64,000 nucleotides of DNA from Seohaeicola_A nanhaiensis (GTDB lineage Bacteria > Pseudomonadota > Alphaproteobacteria > Rhodobacterales > Rhodobacteraceae): assembly GCF_042654245.1 (NCBI RefSeq), contig NZ_JBHSGI010000005.1, positions 496,001 to 560,000 on the forward strand, read 5' to 3'. This document shows, in pieces, positions 1 to 7,353 of this stretch. The stretch's first letter is position 1. Every line of letters starts with the position of its first letter. The notes below the pieces were generated by a model. It was not told where the DNA came from. It made no database searches and saw nothing but the letters and a program-made list of their open reading frames with translations. A program made the position numbers and the translations under genes.

Positions 1-1
1 G

Positions 2-604
2 CCCACCCCGACCCGGATCCAGGCCCGCAACCGCGCCGCGATACTCGAGGCAGCGCTGGACGTCTTCTCCGCCCAGGGCTTCCGCGGCGCCACCGTGGAC
101 GAGATCGCCGCCGCGGCCGGGCTGTCCAAGCCCAACTTGCTCTACTACTTCCCCTCCAAGGAGGCGATCCACGAGGCGCTGCTGGCTGGTCTGCTCGACA
201 CATGGCTCGACCCGCTGAAGGCGCTCAATGCCGGCGGCGTGCCACTCGAGGAACTGCTCGCCTACATGCGTCGCAAGCTGGAGATGAGCCGCGAGATGCC
301 GCGCGAAAGCCGGCTCTTCGCCAACGAGATCGTCCAGGGCGCGCCCCGGATCGCGGCGGTGCTCTCAACCGATCTCAAGGCGCTGGTCGATGCCAAGTCG
401 AAGGTGATCGCGCGCTGGGTGGCCGAGGGGCATATCGCCCCCGTGCATCCCTATCACCTGATCTTCTCGATCTGGTCGCTGACCCAGCATTACGCCGATT
501 TCGACGTTCAGGTCCGCGCCGTCCTGGGCGCCGAGGATCCGTTCGAACACGCCCCCGACTTTCTCGAAACGCTCTATCGCCGGCTGCTGACCCCGCCCGG
601 TTGA
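2..604 (+). CDS. TetR-family regulator, RutR-like (5' end outside window)
   Basis: One-component transcription repressor. The frame is open from base 2, so the true start is upstream of the window. The visible N-terminus is a TetR helix-turn-helix (AALDVFSAQGF, VDEIAAAAGLSK, LLYYFPSKEAI). The rest resembles the RutR/YcdC ligand domain, with SRLFANEIVQGAP and WSLTQHYADF in the expected places. In E. coli RutR responds to uracil and controls pyrimidine catabolism; whether that ligand applies here cannot be seen, because the genes it would control are not in view. It converges on hflX. Confidence 0.85.
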   Translation, partial: PTPTRIQARNRAAILEAALDVFSAQGFRGATVDEIAAAAGLSKPNLLYYFPSKEAIHEALLAGLLDTWLDPLKALNAGGVPLEELLAYMRRKLEMSREMPRESRLFANEIVQGAPRIAAVLSTDLKALVDAKSKVIARWVAEGHIAPVHPYHLIFSIWSLTQHYADFDVQVRAVLGAEDPFEHAPDFLETLYRRLLTPPG

Positions 605-627
605 AACCGCCCGCCCTTTCTCTGGTT

Positions 628-681
628 TTCAAATACCTTGGGGGAGTCGCCCGAAGGGCGGCGGGGGCAAAGCCCCCATGA
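628..681 (+). repeat. Interspersed intergenic hairpin repeat, copy 1
   Basis: Between the convergent ends of the TetR gene and hflX lies a block reading TTTCAAATACCTTGGGGGAG, then a GCCC/GGGC hairpin, then GGGGGC-aaa-GCCCCC. The same block recurs inverted at 35999-36052. The paired stems make it a likely bidirectional terminator-like REP element; repeats of this form are common between genes in Rhodobacteraceae. Confidence 0.6.
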
Positions 682-689
682 CCCGCGCA

Positions 690-1961
690 TCACAGGGCGG
701 CGAACTGCGCCTTCTGGCGCTGGGTCCAGTTGACAGTGATGTCGTAGCCGTCCTCGCCCTGGGTCTCGGCCTGCACCAGCTCCTGCTCGAACAGCCAGGC
801 GCGGCGGCGGCCCTCGCCGAAGGGCAGATGCAGCACCTCTTCGCTGCGCGCGTCCTGCACCTGCTGCGCCACGGCCGCGCACAATGTATCCAGCCCCTCG
901 CCCGTCAGCGCGGAGATGGCGAAGATGCCGGCCTTGCGGTCGGCGCGGGCGCGCATGGCGTCGCGCTCGTCCTCGGGCAGGGCATCGATCTTGTTCCAGA
1001 CCTCCAGCCGCGGCGTCGACTGGTCGACCCCCAGCGAGGCGAGGATGGTTTCCACATCCCGGGCCTGCGCCGCCGAATCGACATGCGATATGTCACGAAC
1101 ATGCAGGATCAGGTCGGCCGACAGCACCTCTTCCAGCGTCGCGCGGAAGGCGGCGACCAGCTGCGTCGGCAGGTTCGAGATGAAGCCCACCGTATCCGAC
1201 AGGATCACCTCGGTGCCCTCGGGCAGGCGCAGGCGGCGCATGGTGGGATCGAGCGTCGCGAAAAGCATGTCCTTGGCCAGCACCTCGGCGCCGGTCAGGC
1301 GATTGAACAGCGTCGACTTGCCCGCGTTGGTGTAACCCACCAGCGCGACGATGGGGTATGGAACCTTGGCCCGCGCCGCGCGGTGCAGCCCGCGCGTCTT
1401 GGCCACCTTGTCGAGCTGCTTTTTCAGCGCCAGAAGCTGGGTGTCGATGGCGCGGCGGTCCGCTTCCATCTGCGTCTCGCCGGGGCCACCGACAAAACCG
1501 AGCCCGCCGCGCTGACGTTCCAGGTGGGTCCAGGCCCGCACCAGGCGCGTGCGCTGGTAGGACAGCGCCGCCATCTCGACCTGCAGCACGCCTTCCCGCG
1601 TGCGCGCGCGGTCCGAGAAGATCTCGAGAATGAGACCCGTCCGGTCGAGGATCTTGACGCCCCATTCCTTTTCCAGATTGCGCTGCTGCACGGGCGAAAC
1701 CGGCCCGTCGATCAGCACCAGCTCGACCTCCTGGGCGGCGAAGGTCGCCTTCAGCTCGGCAATCTTGCCCGAGCCGAACAGAAGTCCGGCGTGGGCCTTG
1801 GGCAGAGGGACGACGGCAGAACCGACGACCTCGAGATTCGGCAAGGCTGCCGCAAGCGAGACAGCCTCCTCCAGCGCGGGCTTCGGCGCGCGGCGGTGGT
1901 CGTCGGACTTGAGGTCAGGATGCAGCACCCATGCCCGGGTGGGCAACCGGTCGTGATCCAT
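690..1961 (-). CDS. hflX: GTPase HflX
   Basis: Ribosome-associated GTPase (423 aa) that splits or rescues stalled 70S ribosomes under stress. It has the HflX N-terminal domain (LFGSGKIAEL near 61-70, then a glycine-rich LGFVGGPGETQ segment near 154-163), followed by a G domain: G1 GYTNAGKST at 209-217, G3 DTVGF near 256, G4 NKID near 322. The ATG shares one base with the hfq stop (TGATG), so the two are translationally coupled. The hfq-hflX pair is conserved across proteobacteria. Confidence 0.97.
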   Translation of the reverse strand: MDHDRLPTRAWVLHPDLKSDDHRRAPKPALEEAVSLAAALPNLEVVGSAVVPLPKAHAGLLFGSGKIAELKATFAAQEVELVLIDGPVSPVQQRNLEKEWGVKILDRTGLILEIFSDRARTREGVLQVEMAALSYQRTRLVRAWTHLERQRGGLGFVGGPGETQMEADRRAIDTQLLALKKQLDKVAKTRGLHRAARAKVPYPIVALVGYTNAGKSTLFNRLTGAEVLAKDMLFATLDPTMRRLRLPEGTEVILSDTVGFISNLPTQLVAAFRATLEEVLSADLILHVRDISHVDSAAQARDVETILASLGVDQSTPRLEVWNKIDALPEDERDAMRARADRKAGIFAISALTGEGLDTLCAAVAQQVQDARSEEVLHLPFGEGRRRAWLFEQELVQAETQGEDGYDITVNWTQRQKAQFAAL

Positions 1962-2200
1962 CAGGAGGCGTCTTCACCCTCGTACAGGTTGATTGGCTGG
2001 GCCGGCATGATGGTCGAGATCGCATGCTTGTAGACCAGCTGCGATTGACCGTCGCGGCGCAGAAGGACACAGAAGTTATCAAACCAGGTGATGACGCCCT
2101 GCAGCTTGACGCCGTTGATCAGGAAGATCGTCACCGGAACCTTCGTCTTGCGCACATGATTCAGGAAGGCATCCTGAAGGTTTTGTCTGTCTGAAGCCAT
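1961..2200 (-). CDS. hfq: RNA chaperone Hfq
   Basis: Hexameric Sm-like RNA-binding protein (79 aa), the size expected in alphaproteobacteria, with no long C-terminal tail. Sm1 begins QDAFLNHVRKTKVPVTIFL and Sm2 contains LVYKHAISTI with the conserved Tyr-Lys-His motif of the U-binding pore. It supports base pairing of trans-acting sRNAs, which is relevant to the CcsR-type sRNAs at 47968-48164. Its stop codon overlaps the hflX start. Confidence 0.98.
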   Translation of the reverse strand: MASDRQNLQDAFLNHVRKTKVPVTIFLINGVKLQGVITWFDNFCVLLRRDGQSQLVYKHAISTIMPAQPINLYEGEDAS

Positions 2201-2332
2201 TTTTGCGTAATCTCGCTATGTTCTTGCCGAGCGCTTTGCGGCAGCGCGCCTCTTGCAACAAGTATGAAGCGTGGCGTTGGGAGATTCCACCCAAAAAAAT
2301 CAGACTGTTACTCAGCTGCATCGCGACCGAGG

Positions 2333-3862
2333 TCAGTTCCGCCACAGATCCGGCGTCAGAAGCGCGATGATGGCAAGCATTTCAAGCCGCCCCAGCACCA
2401 TCGCGCCCGCGAAGACCGCCTTGGCCATCGCGTTCAGCTCGATCAGCGAGATCGGGTCGGCAGCGCCGAATTCGGTCAGCGGCCCTGTCGTCGACAGCGC
2501 GGCGACGGCCAGCACCAGCGCGCTTTCGAAATCCGAACCGAGTGCCGCCAGGGCCGCGGCAATGACCGCCAGGGAAATCGCGAAGAGCATGAAGAAGATA
2601 AAGGCGTTCAGCGCGCCATGCCTCTGGATGCGGCTCGACTCCATCCCTTCGGCCGCGACCGACGACGGATGTACCAGGCGCTGCATCTCGCGCGTTCCGT
2701 TCAGATAGAGCGCGAAGACCCGCAGCAGCTTGACGCCGCCTGCCGTGGTCGCCACCCCGCCCCCGATCACCGCCAGCCCGAGCAGGATCATGCCCGGGGT
2801 CGCCAGCCCCGACCATTGCTGCGCCTCGGTCCAGTCGGCGCTGGCAAATCCCGTGGTGGTCAGGAAGGACAGCACGGTGAAGGTGGCCCCCCAATAGGCG
2901 CGCAGCGCCGACACGGCGTCTTCCGCCTCATTCGCCTCCAGCGCGCCGATCCAGTGACGCAGGAACAGCAGGATCGGCAAGACCAGCACCAGCAGAAGAC
3001 CGATGCGGAATTCAGGGTCGCGGTCCAGCCGGGCATGGCCGCGCGCCACCGTATCGCTGGAGAAGGTCAGCCGCGATAGCGCGAAGAACATGAACAGGAA
3101 CAGGATCGACTCGCCCGTCATGCCGGCACGGGCGCCTTCCATCCCGTCGACCGGCGATATGCCCGAGGTGGCCATCACCGACATCGCATGGCAGAGCGCC
3201 ACCAGCGATCGTTCGCCAGCGATCAGCAGCAGGACCCAGACCGTCGCGGTCAGGCCGATGTAGATCGGCGCCAGCGTCAGCGTCGTGCGCGCCAGGCGAT
3301 GTCTCGGATCGGCCCCCGGCCCGCGCATCGGGCCCGAAACCGCCCGCCCCGGCGCACCCTGCGAGGTCACCTCGAAGCCGCCAAGGCTGAGCGGTGCCAG
3401 AACCGCCGAGGCCGCGACCCACATCAGGAACCCACCCAGCCAGCCGACCTCGGCCCGCCACAGGTGCAGCGAGTCGTTCAGGCGCGAAGGCTCGAACAGG
3501 GTGGCCCCCGTGGTGGTCACGGCGCTCACCATCTCGACATAGGCGTTGAAGAAGGTGGTGGTCTTCAGCGCGTCATGAAAGGGCACGGCCAGAAACGCCG
3601 GCAGCAGCACGAAGGTGGCAAAGAGCGACAGCAACTGGCTGAGCGGGCTGTGCCGCGACGGGCGGCTGGCCATGGCCAGCGCGATCAGAGTCACCACGAT
3701 AAGGCCCATCAGCCCGCCATAGAAGAACGAGCGCGCGGTGTCGTGATTGCGCTGGACCAGCGCATGCACCGCCGGCAGCCACATGGCAAGCGAGGATACG
3801 GCGCAAACCTGCAGAAACAGCGGCATCCGCAGCAGGGGTCCGGGTATGTACTGCCGCCGCAT
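2333..3862 (-). CDS. trkH: Potassium uptake membrane subunit TrkH
   Basis: Ion-conducting subunit of the Trk potassium system (509 aa) in the inner membrane. It is very hydrophobic with about ten membrane spans and shows four pore-loop signatures of the TrkH/KtrB fold: TTTGATLF, MATSGISP, TTTGFASA and STTGPLTE. The start is two bases after the trkA stop, so it is co-transcribed with its regulatory partner. Finding trkH inside the ntr-trkA-hfq block fits a transport operon with both Trk subunits. Confidence 0.93.
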   Translation of the reverse strand: MRRQYIPGPLLRMPLFLQVCAVSSLAMWLPAVHALVQRNHDTARSFFYGGLMGLIVVTLIALAMASRPSRHSPLSQLLSLFATFVLLPAFLAVPFHDALKTTTFFNAYVEMVSAVTTTGATLFEPSRLNDSLHLWRAEVGWLGGFLMWVAASAVLAPLSLGGFEVTSQGAPGRAVSGPMRGPGADPRHRLARTTLTLAPIYIGLTATVWVLLLIAGERSLVALCHAMSVMATSGISPVDGMEGARAGMTGESILFLFMFFALSRLTFSSDTVARGHARLDRDPEFRIGLLLVLVLPILLFLRHWIGALEANEAEDAVSALRAYWGATFTVLSFLTTTGFASADWTEAQQWSGLATPGMILLGLAVIGGGVATTAGGVKLLRVFALYLNGTREMQRLVHPSSVAAEGMESSRIQRHGALNAFIFFMLFAISLAVIAAALAALGSDFESALVLAVAALSTTGPLTEFGAADPISLIELNAMAKAVFAGAMVLGRLEMLAIIALLTPDLWRN

Positions 3863-3864
3863 CC

Positions 3865-5241
3865 CTAGAAGAAGTCGATCGAGACCTGCAACAGGCGCTC
3901 GACCTCGCGCACGTCGTCGGCCATCGCAAACAGCGCGATCACGTCGCCCGCCTCGATCTTGAGCGTGCCAAGCGGACGCATCACCTCGCCGTTCTTCATC
4001 ACGGCGCCGATCAGCACGCCCTCGGGAAAGTCGATGTCGCGCATGGTCTGACCCGCCAGCGGCGAGGTCGACATCACCTCGGCCTCGATCATCTCGGCCT
4101 CGGCGTCGCCGATGGAATAGACCTGACGCACGCGACCGTGGCGGATGTGGCGCAGGATCGAACTGACCGTGGTGGCGCGCGGGTTGATATAGGCGTCGAT
4201 GCCCAGCGGCGCCATCAGCGGCACCAGCGTGGGATCGTTGATAAGAGCGATGGCAAAGGGGCAGCCCTCGGCCTTGGCGCGCACGGCGGCCAGCATGTTG
4301 GTCTTGTCGTCGTCGGTCACCGCCAGCATGGCGTCCGCCCGCGCGACACCCGCCTCGTTCAGCAGCGCGCTGTCCAGACCGTCGCCGTTCAGCACGATGG
4401 TGCGTTCCAGCGCTTCGGCCGCGCGTTCGGCGATGGCGCGGTTCATCTCGATGATCTTCGTCCGGGTCCGGCCCTGCCGCTGCTCCAACGCGCGGGCCAC
4501 AGTCAGCCCGACATTGCCGCCGCCGACGATCACCACGCGGTCCTGCTTCTTCTGGGTCTTGCCGAAGATCTCCAGTGTGCGGGCCACGTCATCGGACTGG
4601 CAGAAGATATAGCAGTTGTCGCCCACGAAGATCTGGTCATCGGGTTCCGGCGCGAACAGCGTGCCGTCGCGGCGGATGCCCACGACAATCGAGCGCAGGG
4701 TCGAGAACAGATCGGTCAGCTGGCGCAGGGCGGTGTTCACCACCGGGCAGCTTTCGTCGATGGTAATGCCCAGCAGCTGGGCCTTGCCATCCATGAAGAC
4801 CTCGGTGTCGAAGGCCGCCGGCGCGGCGAGCCGGCGCATCGCGGCCGCGGCGACTTCACGCTCGGGCGAGATCACCACATCGATCGGCAGGTGATCGCGG
4901 CGGTACAGGTCGGAATAGATCGCGTCGAGATAGGACTGGCTGCGCAGGCGGGCAATCTTGCGGTTCACCGAGAACACCGAGTGCGCCACCTGGCAGGTCA
5001 CCATATTGACCTCGTCCGAATGGGTGGCGGCGATGATCATGTCGGCGTCGCGCGCCCCGGCCCGCTCCAGCACATTCGGATAGGAGGCAAAGCCGGCAAT
5101 CCCCTGCACGTCCAGCGTTTCGGTGGCGCGGCGGACCAGATCGGCGTTGCTGTCCACGACGGTGACGTCGTTTCTTTCGCCCGACAGGTGCCTGGCGATC
5201 TGCCATCCCACCTGCCCCGCGCCGCAAATGATGACCTTCAT
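3865..5241 (-). CDS. trkA: Trk system potassium transporter TrkA
   Basis: Cytoplasmic gating ring subunit of Trk (458 aa) with two RCK units. Each has a Rossmann NAD-binding glycine motif, GAGQVGWQIA near the N-terminus and GGGNVGLTVA near the middle, each followed by a TrkA-C ligand domain. It binds NAD(H) and nucleotides and opens TrkH. It lies just upstream of trkH and after ntrX on the same strand, although a plus-strand lipoprotein gene separates it from ntrX, so it probably has its own promoter in 5242-5358. Confidence 0.96.
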   Translation of the reverse strand: MKVIICGAGQVGWQIARHLSGERNDVTVVDSNADLVRRATETLDVQGIAGFASYPNVLERAGARDADMIIAATHSDEVNMVTCQVAHSVFSVNRKIARLRSQSYLDAIYSDLYRRDHLPIDVVISPEREVAAAAMRRLAAPAAFDTEVFMDGKAQLLGITIDESCPVVNTALRQLTDLFSTLRSIVVGIRRDGTLFAPEPDDQIFVGDNCYIFCQSDDVARTLEIFGKTQKKQDRVVIVGGGNVGLTVARALEQRQGRTRTKIIEMNRAIAERAAEALERTIVLNGDGLDSALLNEAGVARADAMLAVTDDDKTNMLAAVRAKAEGCPFAIALINDPTLVPLMAPLGIDAYINPRATTVSSILRHIRHGRVRQVYSIGDAEAEMIEAEVMSTSPLAGQTMRDIDFPEGVLIGAVMKNGEVMRPLGTLKIEAGDVIALFAMADDVREVERLLQVSIDFF

Positions 5242-5358
5242 GCCGTCCCGCCTCGTGGCTCCGGTTGTGGTGTCCTCCGCCGGAACCTTTGAATGACAGA
5301 TGGGTTGAACAGGGTCAATTCAATTGTCAGAGCGCCGGGAAGGGTGCAGACTGCGATC

Positions 5359-5826
5359 ATGAAAGCCGCTAAATCCCTTGTTCTTCTGTTTGCACTGGCC
5401 GCCTGCGCGCCTCTGTCGCTGTATTATCGTCCCGGGGTCAGCGTCGCCAAGCTCGAGACTGACCGCACCGCCTGTGAGGTCTCGGCGCTTCGCGATGCGC
5501 CGGTTGCGAACCAGATCCGGCAGGAACCTCCGATCTTCGTTCCAGGGCGCCAGGTCTGCGTACCCAACCGCGGCTGCGTCACGCAGCCAGGACACTGGCG
5601 CCAGGGCAGCATCTATACCGTCGACGTCAACAAGGGCCTGCGCGCGCGGGTGATGGACCATTGCATGGCGCAGAAGGGCTATCAGCCCGTGACCATCCCG
5701 CGCTGCGAAGGCGCCGTCGCCCAGGCGGCGCCCCAAGGGACGACCCGGGTACTGCCGAAACTCGACGAAAAGTCCTGCGCGGTCATGAACCGCGACGGAA
5801 CCTGGCAGATCGTCACCACCCGCTAA
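5359..5826 (+). CDS. Small lipoprotein of unknown function
   Basis: A 155-aa protein beginning MKAAKSLVLLFALAAC, a lipoprotein signal with lipobox ALAAC and lipidated Cys16. The open frame extends upstream to 5293, but the ATG at 5359 is chosen because it places the signal peptide at the N-terminus. The mature part has several cysteines (CVPNRGC and single Cys further on) and no family I can name. It is transcribed against its neighbours ntrX and trkA, interrupting an otherwise conserved block. Confidence 0.75.
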   Translation: MKAAKSLVLLFALAACAPLSLYYRPGVSVAKLETDRTACEVSALRDAPVANQIRQEPPIFVPGRQVCVPNRGCVTQPGHWRQGSIYTVDVNKGLRARVMDHCMAQKGYQPVTIPRCEGAVAQAAPQGTTRVLPKLDEKSCAVMNRDGTWQIVTTR

Positions 5827-5854
5827 ACGCAGGTTTTTTTGCTAAGGAAAGGGT

Positions 5855-5928
5855 CCGAATTCCTCGCAGGAATTCGGCTCGTGTGTGATCGAAGCATATC
5901 CGGGGCGAATTCCCTGAAGGAATCCGCC
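5855..5928. terminator. Two hairpins between convergent lipoprotein gene and ntrX
   Basis: The first hairpin is CCGAATTCCT-cgc-AGGAATTCGG (5855-5877), a perfect 10-bp stem. The second is GGCGAATTCC-ctgaa-GGAATCCGCC (5904-5928), with one mismatch. Both share the GAATTCC core. The position between convergent genes fits bidirectional termination, although neither has a strong T-tract directly after it. Confidence 0.5.
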
Positions 5929-5937
5929 TTAATCCGA

Positions 5938-7353
5938 TTATTCCGCGGCTTCCGGGCTCATCTCGTCCAGATAGGCGATGCGCGCGCCCGATTTCGTCGT
6001 GGTCACCACCCCCAGCGACTTCAGCTTGCGATGCAACGCAGACCGCTCCATCCCGACAAAGCTGGCCGTGCGGCTGATGTTGCCGCCAAAGCGGTTGATC
6101 TGGGTCAGCAGATACTCCCGCTCGAAGGCCTCGCGCGCTTCGCGCAGCGGCAGGGTCGCCAGCGCGCCCGAGAGGACAACACGCCCCTCCTCGCTGCCGC
6201 CCTCGTGATCGGCCGGCAGTTCGCGCGCCTCGATGGGGCCGTGGCCCTCGCCCAGGATCAGAACGCGCTCGACCAGATTCTTGAGCTGGCGCACGTTGCC
6301 GGGCCAGGCCATCGTCTGCATCAGCGCCACCGCCTCGTCGCTCAGCGGCCGGATCGGCAGGCCCTGCGACGCGTTGCACTGGGCGATGAAAGCCTCGGCC
6401 AGCAACGGGATATCGTCGCGCCGTTCTTCCAGAGAGGGCACCGCGATCGGGACCACGTTCAGGCGGTGGAACAGTTCCTGCCGGAACCGGCCGGCGCGGA
6501 TTTCCTCTTCCAGATCGCGGTTGGTCGACGAAATCACCCGCAGATCGACGCGCACCTTGTCATTGCCGCCGACGCGCTGGAACTGCTGGTCGACCAGCAC
6601 CCGCAGGATCTTGGACTGGGTGCCGGTCGGCATGTCGGCCACCTCGTCGAAATAGACCACACCGCCATGCGCCTGTTCCAGCAGGCCCGGCTCGACGCCG
6701 CGCTCGGGCGATTCCCTGCCGAACAGCACTTCTTCCATCCGCGCCGGTTCGACGCCGGCGCAATTCACAGTGACGAAAGGCGCATTGGCGCGGTTCGAAT
6801 GGGCGTGGATATAGCGTGCCGCGATCTCCTTGCCCGACCCCGCCGGCCCCGACAGCATGACCCGCCCGTTCGACTTGGTCACCTTGTCGAGCTGGCCGAT
6901 CAGCGTGCGGAAGGCCGCGCTCTGCCCGATCATTTCGGCGGTCGTGACCTCGCGCCGCTTCAGTGAAGAGTTTTCGCGGCGCAGGCGCGAGGCCTCCATC
7001 GCGCGGCGGATCACCACCATGAGCTGGTCGATGTTGAAGGGTTTTTCGATGAAGTCGTAGGCGCCCTGCTTGATCGCGGCCACCGCGATCTCGATGTTGC
7101 CGTGGCCTGAAATGATGACCACCGGCACATCCGGGTTGTCGCGTTTCACCGCCTTGAGGATATCGATACCATCCATCCGGCTGTCCTTCAGCCAGATGTC
7201 CAGGATCATCAGCGCGGGCGGCTCGGTATTGATCGCCGCCATGCACTCGTCAGAATTGCCCGCAAGCCGGGTGGCGTATCCCTCGTCTTCCAGGATGTCC
7301 GAGACCAGTTCGCGGATGTCGCGTTCGTCGTCAACGATCAGTATATCACTCAT
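5938..7353 (-). CDS. ntrX: Nitrogen response regulator NtrX
   Basis: DNA-binding response regulator (471 aa) paired with NtrY. It has a receiver domain at 1-120 with phospho-acceptor Asp52 (MILDIW), an AAA+ domain with Walker A GPAGSGKE at 169-176 and Walker B-like VVYFDEVAD, and a Fis-type helix-turn-helix at the C-terminus (NISRTASFVGMERSALHRKL). The sigma-54 contact loop GAFTGA is absent: the segment after LFGRES reads PERGVEPG. This is typical of alphaproteobacterial NtrX and argues against classic sigma-54 activation. The start overlaps the end of ntrY by 4 bases. Confidence 0.95.
   Translation of the reverse strand: MSDILIVDDERDIRELVSDILEDEGYATRLAGNSDECMAAINTEPPALMILDIWLKDSRMDGIDILKAVKRDNPDVPVVIISGHGNIEIAVAAIKQGAYDFIEKPFNIDQLMVVIRRAMEASRLRRENSSLKRREVTTAEMIGQSAAFRTLIGQLDKVTKSNGRVMLSGPAGSGKEIAARYIHAHSNRANAPFVTVNCAGVEPARMEEVLFGRESPERGVEPGLLEQAHGGVVYFDEVADMPTGTQSKILRVLVDQQFQRVGGNDKVRVDLRVISSTNRDLEEEIRAGRFRQELFHRLNVVPIAVPSLEERRDDIPLLAEAFIAQCNASQGLPIRPLSDEAVALMQTMAWPGNVRQLKNLVERVLILGEGHGPIEARELPADHEGGSEEGRVVLSGALATLPLREAREAFEREYLLTQINRFGGNISRTASFVGMERSALHRKLKSLGVVTTTKSGARIAYLDEMSPEAAE

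Noticed and set aside
678..2033. Long plus-strand open frame opposite hflX
   Set aside because: Antisense to a clear HflX gene; composition (His, Gln, Arg rich) is typical of shadow frames in GC-rich DNA.
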